A stretch of DNA of 15,734 nt from Prevotellaceae bacterium UBA1720 (GCA_002317475.1 DCIS01000168.1:1-15734), one strand, 5' to 3'. Positions 1-7,413 are shown, numbered from the stretch's first letter. Notes: generated by a model not told the origin, from the sequence alone. Translations and numbers: made by a program.

Positions 1-8
1 CAAACAAC

Positions 9-199
9 TTGCGAAACTTGTATTAAAAATTATAAGTTGGGTGCTTATTACGTCTCATCGTGCGATGTGAAAAATTGCCCCATTCTAAAAAATGATGGGC
101 GTTCCCACTTATGGGATATGCCCATTCAAATAATTGACTCCATTTCATTTTAGGTCATTCTAACCCTTTCTGTGAGCAAGTGCAAGGTTGCGAAACTTG
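9..199. repeat. pair of 12-bp direct repeats, TTGCGAAACTTG
   Basis: TTGCGAAACTTG occurs identically at 9-20 and 188-199, bounding about 170 bp that includes the hairpin at 77-125. Flanks differ. No terminal inverted repeats or transposase are visible, so a mobile-element origin is only a possibility. Confidence 0.4.
77..125. other. nested hairpin with two alternative pairings
   Basis: ATGGGC (95-100) pairs with GCCCAT (120-125). Inside it TCCCA (103-107) pairs with TGGGA (112-116) around a CTTA loop. The GGGC of the first arm can instead pair with GCCC at 77-80, together with CATT (81-84) against AATG (91-94). The two folds exclude each other. No T-tract follows on the plus strand, so a simple terminator is unlikely. 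Function is unknown. Confidence 0.4.
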
Positions 200-204
200 A
201 AAAG

Positions 205-296
205 TACGGTGTCCTTACGATGCCTTTACGGTGTTGATACGATGCCTCTACGGTGTTGATACGATGCCTTTACGGTTTTTATACGATGCCTCTACG
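205..296. repeat. array of 11-bp units with TACG cores (four 22-bp copies)
   Basis: TACG begins at 205, 216, 227, 238, 249, 260, 271, 282 and 293, exactly 11 bp apart. Units alternate between a TACGGTG type and a TACGATGCC type, giving four 22-bp tandem copies. Copies 2 and 3 differ only in the last base. The array ends about 60 bp before the glsA promoter. An 11-bp period is close to one helical turn, so all cores face the same side of the DNA. It could be a variable-number repeat or a protein-binding array. Confidence 0.85.
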
Positions 297-354
297 ACAA
301 GCCACTCCCATGACACCCCCAAAAACATCTGAACATAAAATACGGCTCGCAATA

Positions 355-384
355 TTTGGATTTCAGCATTTTTTTGTATCTTTG
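355..384 (+). promoter_or_regulatory. glsA promoter, Bacteroidota type
   Basis: TTTG at 355-358 and TATCTTTG at 377-384 are separated by 18 bp. They fit the -33/-7 elements of the Bacteroidota primary sigma factor. The predicted transcript start near 390 leaves a leader of about 25 nt before the glsA ATG. Confidence 0.7.
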
Positions 385-413
385 CATAGAATAATGCGTA
401 AGCTAACAGGAAC

Positions 414-1328
414 ATGGACTATCAACAGATTATAGAGAGAATATACGAGGAGATAAAGCCCTACGAGCAAGAGGGCAAGCAGGCTGACTATATACCGGCA
501 CTGGCAAGAGTGAACCCCGATCAGTTCGGACTGTACCTGAACTTGCTCAGCGGGGAGAGTTATCAGTTGGGGGGCTATGACACGCGTTTCTCCATACAGA
601 GTATATCCAAGGTGTTCTCGCTGGCCATTGCCCTGTCAATCAAGGGCAAGGAACTGTGGAAGAGGATTGGCAAGGAACCCTCGGGAACGGCCTTCAACTC
701 GCTGGTACAGCTGGAGTATGAGCACGGCATACCACGCAATCCGTTCATCAACGCCGGAGCCATCGTGCTGGCTGACGTGCTGCTGACAGAACTCGAGAAT
801 CCAGAGGAGTTTTTCATTCAATTCGTGCGTGCACTGTCCGGCAATGAGGAGATAGACTATTCGAGCGAGGTGGCACAGTCGGAGCAGAGTTGCAGCTACC
901 TGAACGCCTCTATAGCCTACCTGCTGAAGCATCACCACAACCTGAACAACCGCGTGGAGGACGTCCTGCATTTCTACTGCATGATGTGCTCGGTAGAGAT
1001 GAGTTGTAAGGACCTAGCGAAGGCTTTCACCGCCTTTGCGCGAAGCAGCGAACCTTTCTCGCACGGTGGTGTGGAACTGACGACGTCACGCGTGAAGCGT
1101 ATCAACGCCATCATGCAGACTTGTGGCTTTTACGACGAAGCAGGCGAGTTTTCGTTCCTGGTAGGACTACCCGGCAAGAGTGGTGTGGGAGGTGGCATCG
1201 TGGCCATCCATCCTGCAAAGTATTCGATAGCGGTATGGAGTCCTCGCCTCAACGAGCGTGGCAACTCCATCATGGGCATGAAGGCACTGGAGCTCTTCAC
1301 CACGATGACCAGCGAATCCATCTTCTAG
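414..1328 (+). CDS. glsA: glutaminase (GlsA family)
   Basis: This enzyme hydrolyses L-glutamine to L-glutamate and ammonia in the cytoplasm. The 304 residues match the usual length of the single-domain bacterial glutaminases, whose fold resembles serine beta-lactamases. The S63-I-S-K66 sequence gives the catalytic SxxK pair. NPFINAGAI (109-117) holds the conserved asparagine, and a glycine-rich GKSGVGGGI segment lies near residue 260, as in the family. No STAS or ankyrin extension is present. The ATG at 414 follows a weak AACAGGA and lies about 25 nt after the predicted transcript start. The gene is apparently monocistronic, since the next gene is on the other strand. gdhA nearby acts on its product. 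In gut bacteria glutaminase can also help acid tolerance by releasing ammonia, but nothing here decides that role. Confidence 0.95.
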   Translation: MDYQQIIERIYEEIKPYEQEGKQADYIPALARVNPDQFGLYLNLLSGESYQLGGYDTRFSIQSISKVFSLAIALSIKGKELWKRIGKEPSGTAFNSLVQLEYEHGIPRNPFINAGAIVLADVLLTELENPEEFFIQFVRALSGNEEIDYSSEVAQSEQSCSYLNASIAYLLKHHHNLNNRVEDVLHFYCMMCSVEMSCKDLAKAFTAFARSSEPFSHGGVELTTSRVKRINAIMQTCGFYDEAGEFSFLVGLPGKSGVGGGIVAIHPAKYSIAVWSPRLNERGNSIMGMKALELFTTMTSESIF

Positions 1329-1350
1329 GAAGAGACAAGCTAGCGGGTTC

Positions 1351-1379
1351 AAAAAAAAAGGGCCTGAACAACCAGACCC
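1351..1379 (-). terminator. intrinsic terminator of the thioredoxin-fold protein gene
   Basis: On the minus strand GGGTCTG (1379-1373) pairs with CAGGCCC (1366-1360), including one G-U pair, around a 6-nt loop. Nine T residues (1359-1351) follow. The hairpin lies 14 bases after the stop codon of the gene at 1393-2550. On the plus strand the G-U becomes a C-A mismatch and there is no T-run, so it serves the minus strand. Confidence 0.8.
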
Positions 1380-1392
1380 CTATTTCTATTCG

Positions 1393-2550
1393 TTATTTAC
1401 CAAAGATAGAGTTGAGTGTCTCCTCGATGGCAGCACCACGGAGGTTGCGCTTGTAAATGGTGCCGTCAGGAGCAAAGAGGATGATCTGAGGGATACCAAG
1501 GATGCCGTATGCATCGCTACCTGCCTTCTGGGCGTTCATAATCTGAGGATAGGGTATCTTCAACTGCTCGATAGCCTTCTCTGTATCCTTGGGTTTGTCC
1601 CATGTGGCAACGCCCAGCACCTCGAACTTATCACCCTTGTACTTATTGTAAGCCTCGATGAGGTTAGGGATCTCAGCCTTGCAAGGTCCGCACCAACTGG
1701 CCCAGAAGTCAACGAGGACATACTTACCCTTGCCCACATAGTCGCTGAGTTTCTGTATCTTACCATTGTACTCTGCCTCGAAGTCGGTGAACATCTTTCC
1801 CTCAGCGGTACTCTCCTGATGTGACTTGGCCTCAGCCTCGGCCTTATCCTGAGCATCCTTCTTGGCCTTGGCAACTTCGTACTTCTTCTGCAGATAACCT
1901 TCGAAAAGACTACCCTTCAACTTATCACCGACAACTGCCATCACATCCGTGGCAGAAGTACCCTGGGCAAGACGGTAAATGACGCACCCTGCCTCGCCAC
2001 TGTGTGCTGCGAAATAGTCCTTCTGCGCCTTAGCACGCTCCTCCCAGAGTTTCTGATAGGGGGCTACCATCTCGGCTGTCTTGGCCTGACGTTCCTCTGC
2101 AGACATAGCATCAAGACGAGCAGCAAGCGTGTCGCGCATGGTGTCAATCTTCTTGTCAAGGTCGGCAGTGGAACGACTTGCAGCACTCCATTCCTGATAG
2201 AACTTCGAGCCACTTATCGTATAGCTTCCTTTGTTGATGGTGAGTATGCCTTGCTCACCAGGGACCAGATAGGTATTCGTAGGTAAGGTGTTCTCGCCAT
2301 CCATTACAACCATGAAATAGGTTTCACGGGGTTCACTGAGGGTGCTGGTATACGTAAACTTACCGTTCTTGACCATGACAGAGTCATTGGGCTGATCGTC
2401 ATATTCACCGTTGTCGCTTTCAATAAAGACATAGACTTTCTCGACGGTGACACCCTTCATCACTTCGCCCTTGATGGTGCAGGGCTTCTGGGCCATCATA
2501 GGCATACAGGCCATGCTAACCATAGCCAACAGAATCTTTTTGCTGTTCAT
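1393..2550 (-). CDS. periplasmic TlpA-like thioredoxin-fold protein with N-terminal DUF4369
   Basis: The first 20 residues form a signal peptide with a hydrophobic core and an MMA end, so the protein is exported. Residues about 25-120 look like the beta-rich DUF4369 domain common in Bacteroidota. A charged, Ala/Lys/Glu-rich helical segment (about 125-250) follows. The thioredoxin/TlpA domain (about 255-385) has WCGPC with cysteines 287 and 290 and a cis-proline at 354 (GIPQI). Such proteins reduce or isomerise disulfides, or support cytochrome maturation, in the periplasm; the substrate here cannot be told. Length, 385 residues, is normal for this architecture. The gene stands alone, with its own promoter and terminator, between glsA and gdhA on the opposite strand. 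A second DUF4369 protein, without the thioredoxin domain, is at 9639-10382. Confidence 0.9.
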   Translation of the reverse strand: MNSKKILLAMVSMACMPMMAQKPCTIKGEVMKGVTVEKVYVFIESDNGEYDDQPNDSVMVKNGKFTYTSTLSEPRETYFMVVMDGENTLPTNTYLVPGEQGILTINKGSYTISGSKFYQEWSAASRSTADLDKKIDTMRDTLAARLDAMSAEERQAKTAEMVAPYQKLWEERAKAQKDYFAAHSGEAGCVIYRLAQGTSATDVMAVVGDKLKGSLFEGYLQKKYEVAKAKKDAQDKAEAEAKSHQESTAEGKMFTDFEAEYNGKIQKLSDYVGKGKYVLVDFWASWCGPCKAEIPNLIEAYNKYKGDKFEVLGVATWDKPKDTEKAIEQLKIPYPQIMNAQKAGSDAYGILGIPQIILFAPDGTIYKRNLRGAAIEETLNSIFGK

Positions 2551-2573
2551 TTCTCTAATTTGTTATATCTAGC

Positions 2574-2605
2574 GCAAAGGTATGGATAAACTTTGGATAA
2601 TCAAA
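2574..2605 (-). promoter_or_regulatory. promoter of the thioredoxin-fold protein gene
   Basis: On the minus strand TTTG (2605-2602), a 19-bp spacer and TACCTTTG (2582-2575) exactly match the Bacteroidota consensus. The predicted leader is about 18 nt. Confidence 0.8.
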
Positions 2606-2756
2606 ACATTTGATGTGATAAATGAATGGGCCAGAACATGATTGATAAAGCCACTGCAACACACAATAACTATCATTTTGTAAGGGCGACATAGCAATTT
2701 CGGGAGTAACAAGATGATTTTTATAGAAATATGTAAGTAAATGGGGACTTATACCC

Positions 2757-2764
2757 TATATTTG
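2757..2764 (+). promoter_or_regulatory. gdhA promoter -7 element
   Basis: TATATTTG matches TAnnTTTG, but no clear TTTG lies 18-20 bp upstream (around 2734-2737). A weak -33 suggests that an activator may be needed. The predicted start is near 2770, giving a leader of about 45 nt. Confidence 0.6.
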
Positions 2765-2776
2765 CAGCGAAAATAA

Positions 2777-2789
2777 TGACACAATGTCA
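2777..2789. promoter_or_regulatory. 13-bp inverted repeat at the gdhA transcript start
   Basis: TGACA-CAA-TGTCA is a perfect 5-bp dyad with a 3-bp centre, about 13 bp after the -7 element. Its position suits an operator or a small 5' hairpin. No regulator can be named. Confidence 0.4.
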
Positions 2790-2816
2790 AATCAACTCAT
2801 ATTTAACATATAAACC

Positions 2817-4154
2817 ATGAACATTCAAAACATTATGGCCCAACTGGAGGCCAAGCATCCTGGAGAGAAAGAGTATCTACAAGCCGTACATGAGGTATTG
2901 CTGAGCATCGAAGAGGTGTACAACAATCACCCTGAATTTGAAAAGGCAAAGATCATAGAGCGACTGGTGGAACCTGAACGTATCATCACGTTCCGTGTGC
3001 CCTGGGTAGATGACAAGGGAGAGGTGCAGGTGAACCTGGGTTACCGTGTGCAGTTCAACAGCGCCATTGGTCCATATAAGGGAGGACTGAGATTCCACGC
3101 AAGTGTGAACCTGAGCATTCTGAAGTTCCTAGGGTTTGAGCAGACATTCAAGAACGCACTAACCACACTGCCCATGGGTGGTGGCAAGGGAGGTTCGGAC
3201 TTCAGTCCCCGAGGCAAGAGCGATGCCGAGGTGATGCGTTTCTGTCAGGCCTTCATGAGCGAACTGTTCCGCTATATTGGCCCTGAAGTGGACGTACCCG
3301 CAGGCGATATCGGCGTAGGTGGACGAGAGATAGGATACCTGTTTGGCCAGTACAAGAAACTGACACGTGACTGGAGTGGCGTACTGACAGGCAAGGGACT
3401 GGAATATGGCGGTTCGCTGGTAAGACCCGAGGCAACAGGTTTTGGCGGCTTGTACTTCGTGCAGCAGATGCTGGCCACAAGGGGCATGGACCTTAAGGGA
3501 AAGACCGTAGCCATCAGTGGTTTTGGCAACGTGGCATGGGGTGCAGCACGTAAGGCAACAGAACTGGGAGCCAAGGTAATAACCATCAGTGGACCAGACG
3601 GATACATCTATGACCCTAAAGGACTGGATGAAGAGAAAATCAACTACATGCTGGAGCTCCGCGCCTCGGGAAATGATGTATGCCAGCCTTATGCCGAGGA
3701 GTTCCCCGAAAGCCGCTTTGTGGCAGGTCGCAAACCCTGGGAGGTGGCATGTGACATCGCCCTACCATGTGCTACGCAGAACGAGTTGAACGGTGAGGAT
3801 GCAAAGCTGTTAATCCAGAACGGCACCATCTGTGTGGGCGAGATAAGTAATATGGGTTGCACCCCTGAAGCCATTGATGCCTTCCTTGAGGCAAAGATGC
3901 TGTACGCTCCCGGCAAGGCGGTGAATGCTGGTGGTGTGGCTACAAGCGGACTGGAGATGTCACAGAATGCCATGCACCTGAGTTGGACAGCAGAGGAGGT
4001 AGACCAGCGTCTGCACAACATCATGCGCGGCATACACGAGCAATGCGTGAAATACGGTAAGCAGGCTGATGGCTACATCAACTATGTTAAGGGTGCTAAC
4101 GTGGCAGGCTTCATGAAAGTTGCCAAGGCCATGATGGCACAGGGAATCGTGTAA
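2817..4154 (+). CDS. gdhA: glutamate dehydrogenase, hexameric GdhA family
   Basis: This enzyme reversibly converts 2-oxoglutarate and ammonia to L-glutamate with NAD(P)H. The 445 residues are typical of the small hexameric class. The N-terminal substrate domain shows YKGG (87-90, lysine 88), lysine 112, the catalytic GGGKGG (121-126, lysine 124) and PAGDIGVGGRE (161-171, aspartate 164). The nucleotide-binding domain follows, with SGFGNVA at 234-240. Coenzyme choice is not settled: after the second strand the sequence reads ISGPDGY, a form I associate with Bacteroidales enzymes of differing NADP or NAD preference. The gene is single, with a strong terminator behind it. Together with glsA it forms a glutamine-glutamate-ammonia branch. 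The ATG at 2817 is preceded by an A/T-rich leader without a Shine-Dalgarno sequence. Confidence 0.96.
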   Translation: MNIQNIMAQLEAKHPGEKEYLQAVHEVLLSIEEVYNNHPEFEKAKIIERLVEPERIITFRVPWVDDKGEVQVNLGYRVQFNSAIGPYKGGLRFHASVNLSILKFLGFEQTFKNALTTLPMGGGKGGSDFSPRGKSDAEVMRFCQAFMSELFRYIGPEVDVPAGDIGVGGREIGYLFGQYKKLTRDWSGVLTGKGLEYGGSLVRPEATGFGGLYFVQQMLATRGMDLKGKTVAISGFGNVAWGAARKATELGAKVITISGPDGYIYDPKGLDEEKINYMLELRASGNDVCQPYAEEFPESRFVAGRKPWEVACDIALPCATQNELNGEDAKLLIQNGTICVGEISNMGCTPEAIDAFLEAKMLYAPGKAVNAGGVATSGLEMSQNAMHLSWTAEEVDQRLHNIMRGIHEQCVKYGKQADGYINYVKGANVAGFMKVAKAMMAQGIV

Positions 4155-4209
4155 AAGCAGGCGTTACTAGAGGGTCCTAGAAAATCCTAGGAAAAGATAT
4201 AAAAGAAGG

Positions 4210-4241
4210 CATCGGGGATGAGAATCTCCGATGTTTTCTTT
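4210..4241 (+). terminator. intrinsic terminator of gdhA, possibly two-way
   Basis: CATCGGGGA (4210-4218) pairs with TCTCCGATG (4225-4233) over 9 bp, one of them G-U, around a 6-nt loop. TTTTCTTT (4234-4241) follows. On the minus strand the hairpin has one A-C mismatch and a mixed CCTTCTTTT tail, so it may also stop the kinase transcript ending at 4251. Confidence 0.85.
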
Positions 4242-4250
4242 ATGCAGAGA

Positions 4251-6104
4251 TCAGAGGATTTCGGACAATGTTCTGATAAGGTCAGGGACATTGATGGGCT
4301 TAGCCAGATGACCGTTCATACCAACAGAGAGGGAGAGTTTCCTATCCTCCTCAAAGGCGTTGGCAGAGAGAGCCAGGATGGGGATGTTAGCCTTAGCGGT
4401 GTCAGCAAGGGCACGGATATGGCGTGTGGCTTCATAACCGTCCATGTGGGGCATCTGAATGTCCATCAGGATGATATCGTAATAGTGAGCAGGTGCCTGA
4501 TAGAGCATATCCACGCAGATAGTACCATCAGAAGCACGGTCTACCAGGAAACCCTTCTCCTGAAGGATCTCCATGGCAATCTCTGCATTGAGGTCATTGT
4601 CCTCAGCCAGGAGAATGCGTTTGTTGGTAAAATCAGAACTAGTGGCATCAGATACTGGCCGTACTACCTCCTCTGTGGGATGCTCGACAATCTGATGAGG
4701 CAAAACAACGGTAAAGGTGGAACCAACGCCCTTCTTGCTCTGCACCTCGATGGTGCCATGAAGCAACTGTACGAGACGCTTGACAATAGGCATACCAAGA
4801 CCCGTACCCTCGATCTTGTTGACCGTAGTGGTGCTCTCGCGTGCAAATTCATCAAAGATATGGGGCAGGAAGTCCTCGCTCATGCCTATACCGGTATCAG
4901 TTACCGTGGTACGTATGAGGGTTTGTCCGGGGAGATCAGAGGGGAGTTCGTCAATCTTCAGTTCCACCCTCCCTCCTGGATTGGTGTACTTGAAGGCGTT
5001 AGAGAGGATGTTGTTGAAGATCTCAACAATCTTCGTCTGGTCTCCCATGATATGGTTGTGATCCACCTCAACGGACCATGTCAGGGTGATATTTTTGCCC
5101 GCCATGACCTCCTGCATCGTGGTGCAGAGTGTCTGAACATTCTCGCGAAGACTGACCTCTGCTAACTCAACAGAGCTTGTGCCCTTCTCAATGCGTGCCA
5201 TCTCAAGCACATGATTGATGATGGAGAGGAGGATCTCGCTGGAGTTCTCTATCTTGTTGAGGTAGTCATTGCGGCGCTCAGGATTGTCCTGATGCTTGCG
5301 CAGGAGACTGGTGAAACCCGTAATGGCATTCATGGGCGTACGGATGTCATGACTCATATTGAAGAGGAAGGACGTCTTGGCAGCATTGGCTGCTACAACT
5401 TCCTCCATGGCACGTTCAACCTTGATACGTTGCTCACGTTCCCTCTCCTCTGTAATCTGATTGTCGACAAAGAGGTAGGCTACCAGCATGGCTATGCCAG
5501 TACCCAGATAGGTATAGTCGTGGCAACCCGTAAGCATGGCATAAAGGCGCGTAGAAAAGGGGGAAAGACCAAAAATGGCTATCAAGAGAGCAGCCTTGTT
5601 GCCTACAGCCTTACGCTTGTTTATGGCAAGTCCTACCAGATAGACAATGGCTCCAGCATTGATGAGTGTGATGGGCCAGTGCTTGTGAGCGAAAAAAATA
5701 ACCACACCGTCCTGAATGTCGAAGAGTTTGCCCTGGATACCCATGATGATGAGGGCAGCTACACAACCCAGGAGGAGAGTAATGGGTATCAGATTGATAC
5801 GGTAGTCCATGTGGTCGCGCTGCATGACGTAGGCATAGCAATACCAGATAAAGAGGATGATGAGTAAATCGCCTGATATCCAATAGACATACACCACCAA
5901 AAAATGAAGGATTACAGGTATCTCGGGAGCAAACCGAACGGACGTCAAGGCATCACTGATACATGCCAGCATGGAAGCAACTGCACACAAGGCCAAAATC
6001 TTGGTCGACCCAGGCCTTTCGGACTTATTAAACATGCCGAAAATGGTCAGCATGAGAATAAAGGCCATCAGCAAATCAGGGGCAAAATGTGTTGCGTTCG
6101 TCAT
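4251..6104 (-). CDS. hybrid sensor histidine kinase with multi-pass membrane sensor
   Basis: This is a membrane kinase that autophosphorylates and passes phosphate to its own receiver. The N-terminal 215 residues hold about seven hydrophobic segments (near 8-25, 36-55, 62-92, 104-122, 143-161, 170-190, 198-214) with short loops, so signal sensing is probably within the membrane or through small ligands. A charged helix (215-245) leads to the HisKA box SHDIRTPMNA with phospho-acceptor His252. The ATPase domain has the N-box NNILSNAFKYT (364-374), DTGIGM (403-408) and GTGLGM (433-438). A receiver (about 495-617) has E501/D502, phospho-acceptor D548 (MDIQMP) and K602. No DNA-binding domain and no neighbouring response regulator or HPt protein is present, so the output partner lies elsewhere. 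It converges on gdhA; a nitrogen link is unproven. Confidence 0.93.
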   Translation of the reverse strand: MTNATHFAPDLLMAFILMLTIFGMFNKSERPGSTKILALCAVASMLACISDALTSVRFAPEIPVILHFLVVYVYWISGDLLIILFIWYCYAYVMQRDHMDYRINLIPITLLLGCVAALIIMGIQGKLFDIQDGVVIFFAHKHWPITLINAGAIVYLVGLAINKRKAVGNKAALLIAIFGLSPFSTRLYAMLTGCHDYTYLGTGIAMLVAYLFVDNQITEEREREQRIKVERAMEEVVAANAAKTSFLFNMSHDIRTPMNAITGFTSLLRKHQDNPERRNDYLNKIENSSEILLSIINHVLEMARIEKGTSSVELAEVSLRENVQTLCTTMQEVMAGKNITLTWSVEVDHNHIMGDQTKIVEIFNNILSNAFKYTNPGGRVELKIDELPSDLPGQTLIRTTVTDTGIGMSEDFLPHIFDEFARESTTTVNKIEGTGLGMPIVKRLVQLLHGTIEVQSKKGVGSTFTVVLPHQIVEHPTEEVVRPVSDATSSDFTNKRILLAEDNDLNAEIAMEILQEKGFLVDRASDGTICVDMLYQAPAHYYDIILMDIQMPHMDGYEATRHIRALADTAKANIPILALSANAFEEDRKLSLSVGMNGHLAKPINVPDLIRTLSEIL

Positions 6105-6148
6105 TGGTTATTAGTATCAGGCAAATCTTGGTCACCTTATGAGTTTTG

Positions 6149-6156
6149 CAAATATA
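6149..6156 (-). promoter_or_regulatory. -7 element of the hybrid kinase promoter
   Basis: The minus strand reads TATATTTG followed by C, about 45 bases before the kinase ATG. No good TTTG lies at the -33 position, so the call rests on the -7 element alone. Confidence 0.45.
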
Positions 6157-6217
6157 AGAATTTTTTCTCATTAATTCATAAGTTTTTGATATTTTTCTTT
6201 GTAAACGGCTGATTCTC

Positions 6218-6248
6218 TTGCCTAAATACCCAATAATTATTAACTTTG
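6218..6248 (+). promoter_or_regulatory. promoter of the 61-residue ORF
   Basis: TTG at 6218-6220 and TAACTTTG at 6241-6248 are 20 bp apart, close to the Bacteroidota consensus. The -7 element ends 16 bases before the ATG at 6265. This promoter is the best argument that the small ORF is real. Confidence 0.65.
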
Positions 6249-6264
6249 CACAAAAAGAACGACC

Positions 6265-6450
6265 ATGAAGAAGAACAGAAAACAAAAAAAGAACAATGAG
6301 ACCCTAAACCTTGATGCCCTGAAGGCAATGAGAAAAGGGGGACGCGAGGCTCAACAGGAACTGCTGGGACCAGGATTCCATAGTTTCTTGCATGTACACG
6401 TATCAAAGAAGGTGTACACAAGAAAAGAAAAGCACAAAGGGGAGTATTAA
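6265..6450 (+). CDS. small basic protein, function unknown
   Basis: This 61-residue protein is very rich in lysine and arginine. The N-terminus is a lysine/asparagine-rich tail (1-13), then comes a likely amphipathic helix LDALKAMRKGGREAQQELLG (about 16-35). The C-terminal part ends in a basic HVSKKVYTRKEKHKG-type tail. No signal peptide or membrane segment is visible. Strong net positive charge suggests contact with nucleic acid or ribosomes, but this is inference. I have an impression that small Bacteroidales hypothetical proteins share the SKKVY-RK ending, without a database check. Coding status is supported by a good promoter just upstream, a start in an A-rich context and lack of any competing gene. 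It converges with dapA across a 20-base gap. Confidence 0.7.
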   Translation: MKKNRKQKKNNETLNLDALKAMRKGGREAQQELLGPGFHSFLHVHVSKKVYTRKEKHKGEY

Positions 6451-6467
6451 ACTCCAGTGTTGGGAGT
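6441..6467. terminator. weak hairpins between the small ORF and dapA
   Basis: GGAGT (6441-6445), ACTCC (6451-6455) and GGAGT (6463-6467) allow two exclusive 5-bp hairpins in the convergent gap. No strong T-run follows on either strand. This is a possible two-way terminator at low confidence. Confidence 0.3.
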
Positions 6468-6470
6468 CAA

Positions 6471-7358
6471 TCAATAACCCAACTCGTGACAGATGGCAGA
6501 AATCTGCTGCATAGTGGTGAGGCGAGTGGGTACAAGGGGCAGACGAAGGTTGTTCTCGATCATTCCCATAGCGCTTAGCATAGCCTTGACACCGGCAGGA
6601 TTACCATCAACGAAGAGGAGTTTGAAGAGCTCGGTGAACTTGTGATGAATGCGTAGAGCAGGATCATACTCGCCACGTAGAGCGAGGCGTACCATACGAC
6701 TGAATTCTGCTGGCAGCGCATTGCCGATAACGCTGATAACACCTACAGCACCGAGGGTGATAAGGGGGAAGGTGATACCATCATCACCACTGATGACGTC
6801 GAAGTCAGCAGGTTTGTTCTTAATGATATCGTCCATCTGAGTGATATTGCCACTGGCCTCCTTGATAGCTACTACATTCTCGCAATCACGAGCAAGGCGA
6901 AGAGTGGTCTCTGCTGTCATGTTGACACCTGTGCGACCAGGGACATTGTAAAGAACCACAGGAACGGGACTTGCCTCTGCTATGGCCTTGAAATGCTGGT
7001 ATAGACCTTCCTGTGAGGGTTTGTTGTACATTGGACAAACGCTCAGCACACCATCAATACCAGTCCAGTCTGTGCTTTTTAACTCATTGATAACAGCCTG
7101 GGTACAGTTGCCACCACATCCCATCAAAAGGGGTACACGACCTGCGGTACGCTCAACAACAAGGTTGCGGATCTTCTGCTTCTCATCAGCGGTAAGTGTG
7201 GGAGTCTCTGCAGTGGTACCAAGTAAACAAATGAAGTCTGCACCACGTGAGAGCTGAAACTCCAAAAGGCGCTGCAAAGCTTCATAATCTACGCTGCCAT
7301 CTGACTTGAATGGTGTGACAAGGGCAATACCTAAACCCTTAAATTTATTTTGAGCCAT
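6471..7358 (-). CDS. dapA: 4-hydroxy-tetrahydrodipicolinate synthase
   Basis: DapA condenses pyruvate with aspartate semialdehyde, the first committed step of the diaminopimelate and lysine pathway that feeds peptidoglycan. The 295 residues form a TIM barrel of the usual size. Visible active-site elements are GTTAETPTL (47-55, the threonine pair), YNKPSQEG (111-118), the catalytic tyrosine 137 and arginine 142 in LYNVPGRTGVN, and the Schiff-base lysine 166 in VAIKEASGN. The GDDG loop (191-194) and GAVGVISV (203-210) are also typical. The sequence fits DapA better than N-acetylneuraminate lyase or aldolase relatives because the residues around the pyruvate site match DapA throughout. It has its own promoter and no other dap gene beside it, so it appears to be a single transcription unit. 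Confidence 0.95.
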   Translation of the reverse strand: MAQNKFKGLGIALVTPFKSDGSVDYEALQRLLEFQLSRGADFICLLGTTAETPTLTADEKQKIRNLVVERTAGRVPLLMGCGGNCTQAVINELKSTDWTGIDGVLSVCPMYNKPSQEGLYQHFKAIAEASPVPVVLYNVPGRTGVNMTAETTLRLARDCENVVAIKEASGNITQMDDIIKNKPADFDVISGDDGITFPLITLGAVGVISVIGNALPAEFSRMVRLALRGEYDPALRIHHKFTELFKLLFVDGNPAGVKAMLSAMGMIENNLRLPLVPTRLTTMQQISAICHELGY

Positions 7359-7382
7359 AACAATCTTCTACTATTTTCGACG

Positions 7383-7413
7383 CAAAGTTAACACTTTTTT
7401 CTGTTTTGAGCAA
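7383..7413 (-). promoter_or_regulatory. dapA promoter
   Basis: On the minus strand TTG (7413-7411) and TAACTTTG (7390-7383) are separated by 20 bp. The predicted leader is about 20 nt, too short for a lysine riboswitch. Confidence 0.6.

Larger units (their letters stand above)
1..413. other. non-coding region upstream of glsA
   Basis: I see no convincing gene here. The stretch holds a 12-bp direct repeat (9-20 and 188-199), a nested hairpin at 77-125, an array of 11-bp units at 205-296 and the glsA promoter near 355-384. A 60-codon open frame starting at 253 is produced by the repeats and runs over the glsA promoter and start, so I do not call it. An unseen upstream gene could end beyond the left edge. 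Confidence 0.6.

Noticed and set aside
1..413. CRISPR array at the left end
   Set aside because: The units are 11 or 22 bp and directly contiguous, with no spacers and no cas genes nearby.
253..435. 60-codon open frame before glsA
   Set aside because: It begins in the 11-bp repeats, runs across the glsA promoter and overlaps the glsA start in another frame.
4175..4195. Tandem TCCTAG motif and small CCTAG/CTAGG hairpin after gdhA
   Set aside because: The stem is only 5 bp, without a T-run, and a much better terminator follows at 4210-4241.
4218..5165. 315-codon open frame on the plus strand
   Set aside because: It lies antisense to the hybrid kinase, whose motifs are complete; the translation shows no family pattern and starts within the gdhA terminator.
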